Translations under genes and position numbers: made by a program
The notes under the pieces: generated by a model
Databases searched by the model: none
Told to the model about the DNA's origin: nothing
What the model saw: only the letters and a program-made list of their open reading frames with translations
Part shown: piece by piece, positions 1 through 11,260 of the stretch
How the letters are laid out: each line of letters begins with the position of its first letter
How positions within the stretch are numbered: position 1 is the first letter of the stretch
Source: Pseudoscleropodium purum
Taxonomy: Eukaryota > Streptophyta > Bryopsida > Hypnales > Brachytheciaceae
NCBI GenBank assembly: GCA_963969395.1
Contig: OZ017802.1
Span: 6,760,501-6,824,500, forward strand
Length of the DNA stretch: 64,000 nt
Direction of reading: 5' to 3'

Positions 1-64
1 AATGCTAGATGTCTAAGTCTTTCAAGAAATTTTATTTTTCTAACTACAACACTCAAAAGTACAC

Positions 65-2480
65 TTAGTCAATATTCCTTAGACTATTTGTAGTGCCACT
101 TAGGCCTACCTTATTGTCATTTGTTTCCACAACAATGGGGAGGTCTTCGTTAGAGCCTAAACAAAGTCTACAAACCACGGCCCGAGTTCTCCTTGCTGGT
201 CCATCTTCCTCCAATACAACCCTCAACATTTGTGATTGTTTGAGGCTCTCAAGAGCTTGGTGAGTTCCTGGCCTATGTTGTTCAAGCAAGAAGTTCATCC
301 CTTTGTTTCTAAAAGTTTTTCTCCACTCCGATTCCGATAATTGGACGAGTTCAACAAGGTTGAGCATGTCAATATAATCCACGATAAGAACCCCATTGTC
401 ATTTGTGATACAAACTCCATCAATGCCCCACAACCATTGTCTCGGATGGGGTCCAAATTGAAAGTTTTGTCCAACCTCGTTTCAATGCCTACTAAAGCAT
501 TGGTAGAAAAAATTTCATCATCCTTGGCTAAACTTGTCCTTCATTGGAATCAAGTGGTGGCACACCTGAACAATTTGAACCGGATTTGTTTCCCAACCCC
601 ATTCAGTGTTGAGGTGCTACTTGTTCAATGAATAAATCTCCGATTTCCAACTCCACATCAAGTCTATTCTCCACTTGTGAGAATGATCAAAGGCATTCTG
701 AGCATTGAATTTCCAATGTCGTGGGATAAAGGGAACTAAGCCAAACAATTCATACAAATGTGTATAGAAAGGAGCCTTGCTTAGTGAGCATTGCCGATGA
801 ACAATCATCAAGCTGATCAAACAAAATGGATGGTACAAGTGTTTGCACGTGCCTAGGTGCATTCTACCTTCAAGGCCAAATGGATTTAGGCAAATGGGGT
901 TCGTAGTACCTTCATTTACAAAGCTTGAAGGATTTGGCCACAACATTAGTGGATTGCCCTTATGGTCAAGGGCAAAACCAACTTCATTTTTGAAATCCCA
1001 ATCATGTTTGGACCAATCAATGGTTGTTGGTCCACCACCAATGTTGAAAGTTGCCATTTCATCCATGTCGAAAAGATCATCCACAAGGGCCTAGGATGTC
1101 AAACCAAAAACCCTCTCTTGATTGTGTACACCATGATTGTAGTCAATTTTCTTGAATTCTTCCACCATTTGTCAAGTCCTATCAATAGTGAAGACGCATG
1201 CTAGCTTCTATTGATAATATAGCTCCATCAACGCATTCAATTGATTTTTCAATCTCAATTTTTTTGCAAGCACGTTGATCAATTCTCTACTATTGTCAAC
1301 CGGCATTACCCCAACTGCATTGGTGTGTAATTCTCCAAAGGACAAAGAATCTTCTTTAGTAGACATTATTGCATCACCGTATACATCTTACAATGGAATT
1401 TGAGAATTTATTGAAAGCCTTTGTGCTTCCCCTCGTGGATCCCGACCTTCATTCGTCATTGTTGCTGCTTCTAGAGCGTATTGAAGGGCCTCTATTCCAC
1501 GTTGTTGAGTAATGATAGTGTCCTTCTCTTCAACTCATGTCTTCAACTTGTGAACATCTTCAAACAAAGAATGCAATTCAACATTCTTTTCTTCCAGTTT
1601 GGTCCTCAAGCTCTGGATTCTATTTGCAGCAGCCGTAACATCAATAATTCCTATTTTTGGTTCATCGTTTGCATGCAATTGCACTTCAACAACATTTTCA
1701 TGTATAGCAAGCAACTACACCTCAACAACATTTTCATGTACAACTTCAATAGTTCCTCACTCAACCCTCCTCTTCTTAGTGCGTAGTTGTGATTTGTGAC
1801 TCAAAACGACTAGAATATGAGATCCATCAGAGTTGCTATTTGTAGAAGAGTCCTCGGTTTCATGTGTGAGCGGTGCCTAAACCTATGTTGTTCTTTTGCC
1901 TAGCCCACCTTCTAGATACCTCAATACGCCCTTTGGAATGAATCCATTTGTTGCCGAAGGAAGTTTGATGTTGTCTCCCACATCCTTCAAAGTAGACTAG
2001 TCCACTCTTCTACTCAATTTCACCTCAACATGGACCCCTCGTGCAATGAAGAGATGTACTTCATTCCGTGTGACATTGGGGACATTGTAAATACTTGATA
2101 CACTTTGATGCATTGATTTTTTAACTCTTCATTGATGCAATGTTTCAAATTTGCCTTGTGGAAGCGTTAGTGAAAGTTGTGTCGTTCTTTTAGAAAGGCC
2201 TTGTCAATGTGGCACCACTCTACATAGTTTGCATAGTCTTTAAAAGTCCATGGGCTTCTACACATCCTCCCAGCCCCGAAATGCAAGTTTCATGGGGTTA
2301 TGTAAAATATACAACCGCTTTCAATGTTTGTTTCCCAGTCATTATCGGGTCTTGTCGCGTTCCTCCTTTGTCATTCTTGTCGGTGTTGCCATCGTGGAAA
2401 GAAGCCCCCAAAACCTCCCTTAGCAATCAAAAGAGACCCCGCACAATGCCTACAACCAGCTCAAGGAATAGATGGATGAC
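65..2480 (-). pseudogene. Decayed coiled-coil plus RING-like protein gene, family not recognised
   Basis: Reading the minus strand from about 2,480 down to 65 gives one long coding-like frame broken mostly by in-frame stops. There are at least eight between about 480 and 1,540, for example at 1,091-1,093, 617-619, 515-520 and 482-484. One apparent frameshift lies near 2,085-2,095. In order the frame shows an N-terminal helical region rich in K, H and E, a basic patch (RTKKRR), a coiled-coil-like stretch (about 1,480-1,660), an acidic segment, and a Cys/His cluster (about 790-880, motif CKHLYHPFC). That cluster resembles a RING-H2 finger, but its last Cys pair is degraded. The terminal part (65-433) stays open for 122 codons. 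Several stops could arise by C-to-T change. Family and function are unknown, and the edges are approximate. Confidence 0.6.
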
Positions 2481-2529
2481 TAAGAGTATGCATGGTAGGG
2501 ACAAATGGGACAGGGATAGCATTATATAG

Positions 2530-2790
2530 GGCCACTAGAGGACATCAGGACACGGACTCCATCGATGGCAAGGCACAGATAGGAAAGGTAGGGCATAAAC
2601 ACCATCACGCAAGGTCTGGACAAAAAAAGCCAAAGCGTAGACGCTGTCATCTAGGGCACGGATGAGAATAGGTAGGGTGCAAACGCCATCGTCTAGGGTG
2701 TGGATGGGAGTGGGACAAGGCAGGAACATCATGTGATAGGGCAAAAATGGGAGCGGGACAGGGACTATATAAAGTAGGTCCACGCCTTCA
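2530..2790. repeat. Degenerate minisatellite between two divergent decayed genes
   Basis: Imperfect units of roughly 35-40 bp recur with a core like GGGTGTGGATGGGA followed by CGCCATCG. They fill most of the spacer between the minus-strand and plus-strand pseudogenes. The same flavour of repeat, on the opposite strand, appears near 7,780 and 10,190. The rest of 2,481-2,924 shows nothing recognisable. Confidence 0.5.
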
Positions 2791-2924
2791 TTCTCTTGCT
2801 AAGTCCATGTCCTAGGCCTCACATGCTAGTTTGCCCCCAAGGGCCTATGCGAGGGAGTTTGGTGGGTGGTGGACTTAGCCCGCATACGTGACTTAGATTT
2901 TTTGAAATTTTTTTTAACTTTAGC

Positions 2925-3015
2925 ACTTGGAGATTGAAACACAAGCCCATTGGAGAAGTTGTTTTCTATTATGATAGGGGAAGGGAGTGGATTGATGGAG
3001 AAACATCTGGTGTTT
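2925..3015 (+). pseudogene. 5' fragment of decayed kinase-like gene, cut off by insertion
   Basis: A plus-strand coding-like stretch (words such as WRLKHKPIGEVV and REWIDGETSG) runs straight into the left edge of the 2,954-bp element. Coding-like sequence resumes at 5,975 (FVDLDDVSEMILPS). Removing the element and one copy of TGTTT brings the two parts together, although a one-base frame discrepancy remains at the junction. I infer that it is the upstream part of the kinase-like pseudogene. Confidence 0.4.
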
Positions 3016-3931
3016 TGTCGCAGCACAGGGCAGGTAAATTCCCCATTATACTCACAAAAATCACTCTAGAGTATAACTAAGTGACTCTAAAGATCGAACC
3101 CACGAGATCCTATGAAGTATCTAGCTCTATTAAGCAGTTAAGCTCAGTCAGTATCCAATCTTACTTTCCGGTCCTAGATCTAGAACCAGAAATACCACCA
3201 CACCGGATAACTATAGACCGGATTACTCCTTCCGATCCTACTAACTATCCGGTCTGTTCAAATATCCAAATCCCAGGATCTTACAACTTCCGGTCCTGGA
3301 AATCCGTCCTGACCAATCCCGTCCGGATGGTCATCATGTATCCGTAATCCTATCCGGTTTGGTTTTGCCTCTATTTCACCATCAAAGGGGTCGCCGCTTA
3401 CATTTGAGAGTGGTAGGCCCACCACTCCTTCCGTGACTTATAGTGGCTGAAGACCCATTGTCCTACTTCCTAAACTCCTAAGCTAATCCGGATCCGGTTT
3501 GGTCCTTCACAACAACCCAGATAGCAATCCGGGTTGTAGGTCACACAAAGACCCCACACTCGTCCCACTCATACTACAACGACCTTGATGCTACTTCCGA
3601 TCCGTGCGAAGATAGGTGGTAACAAGTGTACCCGTCCGTTCCAACATCGACTAAAGCTCTTCCGTTTGCCAACTAAGGCGGTAAGACCTCACAGGAGATC
3701 GGACACTCGACCGGATTTTCCACCCGGGAGTTCTAACGCAGCTAAGGAATCCCTCCCTATTTGCCTAGCCTAACAACGACTTTCTCACCCGGAATCTCAA
3801 ACTCTAGACGTGCTGAGGAACTAAGTTCACTCCCAACTCTTAGATACCTACTCACATGCACCTAGGATCGGAAAAGAAACACCAAGGGGAGAAATCACTC
3901 GCAAACCGGCTCTCACTATCCTAACTCCACA

Positions 3932-5542
3932 TCATACAATCCTGTCGCGCTGGAGAGAGACACACAATGAGGGGAAGGGAAAGGCACAAGAGATTTGCAA
4001 AATGAAGACTCCCAGTTCCCATCGCAGGAACCGATTTATATACCGCGCTGACTTCTTGGACTCGGGAGTCCAATCCTTCCCACCCTTCGGAACGGTCGCA
4101 TCCGGAAAGGAATCCGGTAGCAAGAGGTCTGAGAGGTGTATCCCCTTGTAGCACGTTGCTCCAGTCAGCTTCCGACTGCTTTCCTCAATCCAGTCCGCAG
4201 CCTTCCGTCCCTCCATCATCGCCGTCTCCACCTGCTCAGCAAAGTCGGTGAGAATCCGGACCATCCGGGAACCGGATAGTTTCTTCTCCTCGTGCATCTT
4301 CTCATCGAAGAGCTTCGCTTTGGTGGCGGCCGTTCCGGTCGCTCCCAGGGTGGCCTTGATTTGCTCGGCTATCTTCCGAGTCTCCTCCGCCATCTCCCAG
4401 GTGGCTGTCACGTCTTCCTGATAGGCAAAGAGGGTTGCCTTCAGGGTGTCCACTTCCTCCTGCAGCCGGCGGATCTCCGCTTCCTGTTTCCGGGTCTCTT
4501 CCGGATTGGTGATGCACTCCGCCACCTGTTCCACCAACTTATTGTCCGGTGGCGCATCTACCAACTTCCCGATCGCCGAAAGCGTTCTGTGCTTGACCTC
4601 CCAATCCACCCTGATGTTGCAGAGGAGGTTGATGAGGCCGTTGAACGGATCTTGCAATTCCGTGTCTTCCCCGGAAACGGTCTTCTCGACTTCCGGTCTT
4701 TCTTCAGGGGCCGGTTTGTCGTGACCGGGAGGTGTCCCGCGCTTGTGGGGAGGCGTCATCTTCTGTCGCTTGATGGGCGGCATCGGCGGCTCCTCCTCTT
4801 CCTCGCTTGACTCCCGGTCTGACCCGGAATCGGACTCGGACTCGTCATCCGTTTCCGACTTCCCATACTTCAAGAGGACTTCTTGAGTCCTCCACACCTT
4901 CTCCTCTGCATCGGTCAGGAGTTGGTGTTCCCGATAGAGGTGGAAGAGGTAAGGGCACACTGGACTGGCCCTCTTCTTCCCAACTCTACTAATGAGCTGG
5001 GCCACGAGATCGGAAATGATCCGTGCCCAGTCCACTTTCCGGTTACCACTTAGGGCACCGAAAATGGTGTTGCCAAGGGTGATCGTCACCCTTGTCGGTT
5101 TTTCCGGGTGAAGGACCGGAACCAAGAACTGCAGAAGCCGACGGTGTCGGTCATCCACGCAATCCTCGACCGCGTACCCGTCCTTCGGATTGACGGCCCC
5201 CTGGAATTTGCCCCGGACGAACTCATCCTTCCGGTTTGCCATTCCTAACCCTCCTGCCCGGAAACGATAAACACCTCTCCACAGTTCCTCGTTCCAGCGG
5301 CAAGGGGATCCTCTCACGGTGTTATCAAACTGGTTGGACAGTTTGCCGAGGAGTTCCTTGACCATTCTCTCTTCCCTAAAACCCTAGGGTTTCTCTGCAA
5401 ACCCTAGGCAACCCATAGAGGTGAGGTCCTCCATGAGTTGAGACTTTTCCGGCTCTGTGGAGGGAATAACCGGAATGACTTTCCGGAGCTTCACCTCGCC
5501 TCCAGAGGGACTCGCTGGTCTCGCCCTACGTAGCGGCAGCAT
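3932..5542 (-). pseudogene. Gag-like / plant-transposon-like ORF of element copy 1, one in-frame stop
   Basis: The frame starts at the ATG at 5,540-5,542 and is interrupted by a TAG near 5,385, where copy 2 has TGG (Trp). A 477-codon open stretch remains from 5,365. In order it shows a basic N-terminus; a globular region with WNEELWRGVYRF and a stretch rich in aliphatic residues around NTIFGALSG and DWARIISDLVAQL; a Ser/Glu-rich acidic linker (SDSGSDRESSEEEEE); a basic Pro-rich segment; and a C-terminal coiled-coil-like region. The globular part vaguely resembles the putative plant transposon protein domain, but that is from memory and weak. I see no DDE triad, reverse transcriptase or zinc knuckle. 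The last 25 or so residues are read through the deletion junction and differ from copy 2. Confidence 0.65.
4035..4042 (-). promoter_or_regulatory. Second TATA-like box, 3' of the ORF body in copy 1
   Basis: On the minus strand, TATATAAA lies just past the deletion junction in copy 1. Copy 2 has the same box at 35,946-35,953, about 150 bp after its ORF. Its conserved position followed by about 1 kb of non-coding element suggests a second start site or LTR-like architecture. Confidence 0.35.
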
Positions 5543-5708
5543 TCCCACTCCAATCTACCTCACTCTCTCCTAGCCACACGTCCCGTTCCTCACGTTCTCT
5601 CTCCGATCTCAACTGGAATCAAAGCCTGCAGCACACAAACGCAAAAACTCTACAACGCGCGCTCAAGGTCGAGTTTCTAAAAGGGGGTGCAACTGCGAAG
5701 GCTCCTCC

Positions 5709-5715
5709 TTATATA
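5709..5715 (-). promoter_or_regulatory. TATA-like box upstream of the copy 1 ORF
   Basis: On the minus strand, TATATAA lies about 170 bp upstream of the ORF start. The equivalent site in copy 2 is TATAAAA at 33,947-33,953, also embedded in the context CCAG(A/G)GACTATA. Conservation between two copies supports an internal pol II promoter. Confidence 0.45.
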
Positions 5716-5974
5716 GTCTCTGGACCATTTCCGGTCTGGTCGTCTTGAATCCGGTTCACCCATAATCCGGTCCTAGACCTAATCCGTGTTGCATTCCGTT
5801 TCCGTCGATAGTTACTCCTGACCGGATTAGATCTAAGAGGCCCACTACTTCATGTTCTGTGCTAGTTTTGAGTTTTCCTTCTTCACCTAATCGGAACCGG
5901 TTCACTAATGGTTAGTTTCCGTTCCTATTTTGGTGCATGCTAAGAAAACCAAAATTTTAAGCTGCGACATGTTT

Positions 5975-7500
5975 GTAGACCTAGATGATGTTAGTGAGAT
6001 GATACTTCCATCTACAAATACGTTGATGGCCTCGGGTTCATCAAACCCTTCATCACCAAGCCAAAAAAAGCGCAAGAAGACCTAGAATCTCCTTATGCCT
6101 CCACATGAATTTATAGTCAAAGATAGAGCAATAGCTATTCTGTTCTACAATCAATGAAGTATAAATATGTTGACGAGGGAATATGTGGCATTAAATGAAG
6201 AAGGATATCATAAATTAACTAAGGACTTGTGAAGGGAGCTCAAGTCAAAGTTTGAAGCATCTAAGAGATTCAACAATTTCTCAGATTATTGGTTGCACTC
6301 GGAGTGGTTGAAATATCAAGTGGTTGCATTCACTACCAATATAGTGACAAACTGGTACTACCACGCAATTAAGAAAGATGATGGTACTGATTGGGACATG
6401 CAAGACAAAAAAGTTGTTTCAAAATTGTGCTTCATCAAGAAGTTTGCTCAGCAATATTCTTCTTCACTTAAAAAAACAGGCACCATAGAGACTAACAATT
6501 GAAGACGCGATAATGGCTCATTGTGTGAGTGGAACATTTAAGTGGCTTGAAAGTTGTATGGAAGTGATCCCTATGCCAAAGCAAACTACAATTGGATCAT
6601 ATGGGACCGTGAGGAAGGTGATGCTTACAAAACTAAAGAGCATTTCCAGTTGGATTTTTTTGTTGGAAAGTCTTTGAAGACCACCAACGTAAGGAGAAGC
6701 GCCAAGCAATCATCAATGAGGCAGAAAGGTGTCCAGTGAAGCATCCTGGCATCATTCGACTTGCGTACCTTCACCCTAGAACGATGGGAGGCCATATGCT
6801 ATGGTGGAATGGGGGGTCTCTAATTTCTTTCTTGTCTAAATACAACTCAAAAGTGAGTGAATCATTGGAATTGGATGAGATTGTGCGTCAACAAGATACA
6901 TGCTTGACAAAAGAGGAACTTGGATGGATTGCAACTTATCGAAGAAATCAAGTGAACTTGGCACTGTCATTGCTTGTTATTGTGGGAAAATGCCACAATG
7001 TGCAATTTATGCACAACAATATATCTCCATCCAATGTTTTACTCCATTTTGATAATTGGAAACAAAATACAGTGTACATAGGGATTTGTGATTGGGGACT
7101 TTGTAGCTAAGTTGTAGAAAGTGAGCCATCAAGGTATGGTTATCGTACCATGGAGGTCCTTGAAAAGGAGAAGAAAATGCGAAGGTTTGTAACTCCAGAA
7201 TTGTTTTATGAATACAAAGAGGAGGGCTCAACAAACTCAATTCAAGCCATGCAATGAATGTACTTGTACTCTATAACTGATGATGTATATGCGACGGGAT
7301 GGATAGCTATTGCAATTTGAAAAGAACAATGGGACACCTAATATTTTACAAAGAAAAACCTAGAGCAATATCAAAATCTCAGGGTCAAACTAGCAAGCCT
7401 CCAAAAAGAAGATGTGCGTGAAAAGGCATCTATACTGGATGTTCTAGACACATTGAAAAAGGCCCCTTACTGCTGGACTACGCCTAATTGTTGTTATCAT
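5975..7500 (+). pseudogene. Decayed protein-kinase-like gene
   Basis: Kinase landmarks appear in order on the plus strand. They are a Gly-loop-like IGSYGTVRKV (about 6,595-6,625), KHPGIIRLAYLHP (about 6,735-6,775), a catalytic-loop-like HNNISPSNVLLHF (about 7,010-7,050) in place of the usual HRD-type motif, CDWGL in the DFG position (about 7,088-7,103), and TPELFYEY as a degraded APE (about 7,195). The N-lobe and C-lobe are separated by a frameshift in a T-run near 6,655, and stops occur near 7,108, 7,255, 7,318 and 7,340. An upstream basic, Ser-rich stretch (about 5,975-6,083) precedes a helical region (6,240-6,500). The C-terminal tail fades out by about 7,500. Even before it decayed, it probably encoded a divergent or pseudokinase type. 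The upstream part was split off by the element at 3,016-5,969. Confidence 0.65.
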
Positions 7501-7729
7501 ACACAATATTTTGTCTTTATTACTTTTTGGAGTTTAGAATGTAGTACTTACATAGAAGGTAAGTCGACCTCAAAGAAAAACATGTGTACCTAGCAATTGC
7601 CAAATACCTCATATATAAAGCAACGGATGTATACTATACTCAAAACCCTATAATATGCAATTTGTTTGTTCTTTCCTCATGGCAATTTTATGACTTTTGC
7701 AAATTGATGAATGTGTAGTAAGTAAACAA

Positions 7730-7950
7730 CTTTGAATGGAAAAATACGTAGGCAAATTTTTTTTTCTATGCTTATGTCCATGTCCCACCAAGATTCCGTT
7801 CACACCCTACCTATTCCGTCTACGCCCTACACCCTGCCTATGCTACGTGGCCTATTTTTTCCTTGTAGAAAAGTCAACTATGTGTTGACTCTACCAAACG
7901 AGCGAACCAGACGTCCGTCCACTATGATAACCATGGCACATATTGTAGAT
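7730..7950. repeat. Dispersed repeat A, copy 1 (minisatellite plus conserved tail)
   Basis: Units with a core like GATTCCGTTCACACCCTACC are followed by a tail containing AAAAGTCAACTATGTGTT, then a stretch ending ACTATGATAACCATGG. The same order recurs in the same orientation at 10,185-10,505, 2.5 kb downstream. I see no coding capacity in either copy. Confidence 0.5.
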
Positions 7951-8099
7951 TGCCTATTTGGTATTTATTTTTTATTTATTTTTAAGTGTTTTTGAATGTT
8001 TTGAATGTGTTTTGTGTATTTTGATGGTATTTGGTGATGTTTTGTTGTATGTTTGCCAAATTGAGTGAATGATTTTATGATAAAAATCAAATGATAAAA

Positions 8100-9990
8100 A
8101 GTGTAGGATGGCAGATGGGATATGTGGAACCAAATCAAGATGAATAAATCAGAGCCAAGTTTGACGGAGTGAGTTGGCAGAGTATTAAGGAACTAGTTGG
8201 CTATGAGTGTTGGTGTACCAAGTCGGGGTTGAGGTTAAGTAGTTTGGCTGATTGGTACAATTCTAAATGGAGTGGAAGCCTAATTGTTTGGCTGAGTCCT
8301 ATTTGGGTTGTATTTGGTCTCATTTTTCTTTACCCACAATCGAATGTTGTCCAATGCAAGTCTCGGCCAAAGAATTGTGTAATTTTTTTGTTTTCATGTG
8401 TGTGTGGATGCTTTGTGTGTGTGATTTTGTGTCAAGTTGGAGATGCTTGTGTGTTAAGTTGGTAAGTTGAGTATGCTAATTGGAAATATGTCGTGAGTAA
8501 GTGGAGATGAAGATTTAGTGTGGTCAAGTTGGAAAAGTTGGAAGTGGAAAAGTCTGAGTGCTATGAAAATGAAAATTTAAGTTTTTGTGTGGTTTTGGAT
8601 TCATATGCTGGTCAATGTGAATGAAATGTCTGAGTCCTAATCGGTGTTTGATTTGTGTCTATGGTTGTGTCTGAGTTGGAGATGGAAGTGGTGTTGTATA
8701 GTGTGGTGTGTGTGCAGGAAGTTGAGGAGCCATCCAAGTGGGTGAGATTTTTTATGAGCTATGAGCGGAAGTGGTTTCCAAGCAATTGTGAAGTTTTTAG
8801 TTGTTAAAAGTGAGTGCTAGAGTGAGTGGAAGAACTATGCAAATCGAAGATTAAATGGAAAGTTCAAGTAGTTGATGATCAGTGATTAAAGAATTAAGTC
8901 CTAGTTGGAAATTTGGAGAGAGGACTTAAAGAAAGATAGAGTTGTAGTGAAAGTAGGAGACATTGAAAATCTTTGAGTTGTTGAGTTTGATTCACGAGTT
9001 AACGGTGATTTGTCACCAAATCAGTTTAATATGAAAGGATGAAAATTTTATATTGAAGTTGTGTGCATGTGTGTATTACGATGTCATGTGTGGAATGTGC
9101 AATTGTATTCCAATTGGGATTGAATGAGTTAATTTTAACAAGTAGAAGTGAAGATGCAAAAAATTGAAAAGTGGCATGATAAATGCTTGTATGTGTCAAT
9201 TGGTTGTTAGCTGAATTGGAAAATTCTATAAGGTCTAGTTAAAAGTTGACGAGTGGTTGTTGCAGTATGAGAGTGAAGTCTAAGTCATAAATGTAAAGCC
9301 TAAATGTTGTTTGTTTAATCTTCTGAATTGTAGTTATGAATTAATATATTATGCTACTTAATGAGAGATTAATTTGAGTATGTGAAATTGAAAGTGAATT
9401 CAGTTATGGAGAATCTAAAGAGCAAAGTGAGTGAAACCAAGTCGGTATGTAAGAGCTATTAATTTTGTGTTAAGCGTGAATATAAAAAGCCAAATTGTGA
9501 TGAGCAAACCAAATCTAGAAGCAAAGATTTTATGGTTAGGAGGAGTGTAGACAAGAATGTCAATGAAGTGAGCAGTGCCAAGTAGGAAGTTAGAAAGCCA
9601 GTGAGTGATGATAGTTTACCCAAGTCGGAAGGGTGATTTGCAAGTAAGGAAGCTATGCTATGAAGCCAAATCGGAGATAAGATCAGGCCTCACTAGTGGT
9701 TCCAGTAAGAGTGCATCCCAATGGGAAAAAAGAAATCAAGACCCAAGTTGGAGATTAAAAGTTGAGGTTTAAAAAAATTAAAGAAAAATGTTAAAGAATA
9801 ATCGAGAGATTACTTTAACCTTTGTGGCTATTAAGAAGGGAGAAAAAAAAATTATGAAATTAGAATTATCATTGTGAAGAAATACATATTTATTTATGAA
9901 TAAATGAACTTATCTGATTCATATCTTGTGGTTGCAATGTCCTATTAGATTTATTAGTAATTAAATTAAAGTCCTCCTATTAGAAAGACC
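8100..9990. other. C-poor, G/T-rich strand-asymmetric tract without genes
   Basis: The plus strand is strikingly poor in C and rich in G and T. Short words such as AAGTTGGA, AAGTCGGA and GAGTTGGAG recur at irregular spacing from about 8,220 to 9,770. No long ORF or gene signature was seen. It may be transposon-derived or simply a degenerate repeat. Confidence 0.4.
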
Positions 9991-10184
9991 TCCCTCGGAA
10001 TGAACATAACTATTATTGGATAGTTCCAAATTGGTACCAACTTAATCTACACAGACATTATTGTGTCAGGGCATAGACAACAATGTCAAGGACTAAACGT
10101 CATTGTAGACATGGCGCAAACATCGTCACACCTGGGCTGGGGCTACAATGTTAGGGCCTAGATAATAATGTCCAGGCTCTACTA

Positions 10185-10505
10185 GGATGATGTCCGTGCC
10201 TTGTTTTACATTCATGCCCCCAATGATTCCATCTACACCCATCATCACGTTCGCGCCCCTTCCGATTCCATCCACGCCCTATACTACGTCCACACCCCTA
10301 TTAATTCCGTTCACGTCCCTACCGATTCCATTTGCGCCTATACCGTTTTTGCCCATGCCCAAAGTCCTACCTATACCACGCAGTGACGATGTCTCCTATT
10401 TTTCCTTATCAAAAAGTCAACTATGTATTTTAGACTACATCGAACAGACTGATCTCTACCGGACAGGCGAACCGGACATTTGCCCACTATGACAACCCTG
10501 GATTG
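10185..10505. repeat. Dispersed repeat A, copy 2
   Basis: At least six imperfect units, with a core like CCGATTCCATCCACGCCC, are followed by the tail AAAAAGTCAACTATGTATT...ACTATGACAACCCTGG. The tail aligns with the one at 7,870-7,945. The 101-codon plus-strand frame here looks like an artefact of the repeat. Confidence 0.5.
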
Positions 10506-10669
10506 TCCACCTTTTCACTAGTTTACAATTTGCCAAATTTTACTTGCAAAATAGTTTGGAAAGTAGAAGTTGGAGAATGTATAGATTAATTTGATGTTTT
10601 TGAAGATAATGGTGCAATTTTTTATTGTCTTGGAATGTCTATTTTAAATGATGCACAAATTCAAACTCA

Positions 10670-11260
10670 TGTTTTTTTCTTATTCCTATATGGATGAAAA
10701 TCATCCTAATTTGTGGAGATACTATATCAAGTTGTTGTCCTATCTAATGGTTGTATTTGGTGTTACTATAATAATTACATGTTTTTCTAAAATTACAAAT
10801 GTGTAAGTATGTCAAGTAGTTGACCAAGCCAAAATTGCATTTGCTCTCATTCAAAACTAGATTTGCAAAAATGAGGTCATAGATTTTTAAAACACAAAAA
10901 ATTCAAAAAAACATTATGTCAAAAGATTTTCATTTTAAATCCATTCCAACAAATTTTATTTAAAATATGATCATGTTTGCTTCTAATCAAATGTAAAAAG
11001 AAATTTTGAAATTTTCTTTTCAAATTTAAAAAAAAAAAAATTGGTGATAGCATTGGTGAATCTAAATGTAAAGATAGAATCTACAAGTCAATATCTACAA
11101 CTTTTATTTGTATATCAATTCCAAAATATTCTTCCAAATAGTACTTTATAATGATTTTTCTCAAATATTCAATTGCAAAAAACACTTCGTATGTTTAGAA
11201 GTCATATTACTCCAAAACCAACAAAAACTTTATCCATAATGTTCATCTTACTCAACTAAA
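10670..11260 (+). repeat. Dispersed repeat B, copy 1
   Basis: This AT-rich segment matches 20,990-21,430 in inverted orientation. Shared words, read in this orientation, include GGATGAAAATCATC, GTTACTATAATAATTAC-like and TCAATTCCAAAATATTCTTCC. It is diverged and carries no gene. The surrounding 10,506-12,584 is otherwise unassigned AT-rich DNA. Confidence 0.4.

Larger units (their letters stand above)
3016..5969 (-). mobile_element. TG...CA element without LTRs, copy 1 (2,954 bp)
   Basis: The element begins TGTCGCAGC and ends GCTGCGACA, a perfect 9-bp terminal inverted repeat. It is flanked by a 5-bp target duplication TGTTT (3,011-3,015 and 5,970-5,974). It is the reverse-complement relative of the element at 33,692-36,975. 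No long direct repeats are visible at its ends, so it is not a normal full LTR element. It carries one long minus-strand ORF. Relative to copy 2 it lacks about 320 bp just after the ORF body, which brings the reading frame up against a TATATAAAT-like box. TG...CA ends and a 5-bp duplication are typical of retroviral-type integrases. It sits inside the decayed kinase-like gene. Confidence 0.8.

Noticed and set aside
3016..5969. Reading the 3-kb elements simply as DNA transposons with short terminal repeats
   Set aside because: TG...CA ends plus a 5-bp duplication fit retroviral-type integration better, and no DDE transposase motif is visible. I left the class open instead.
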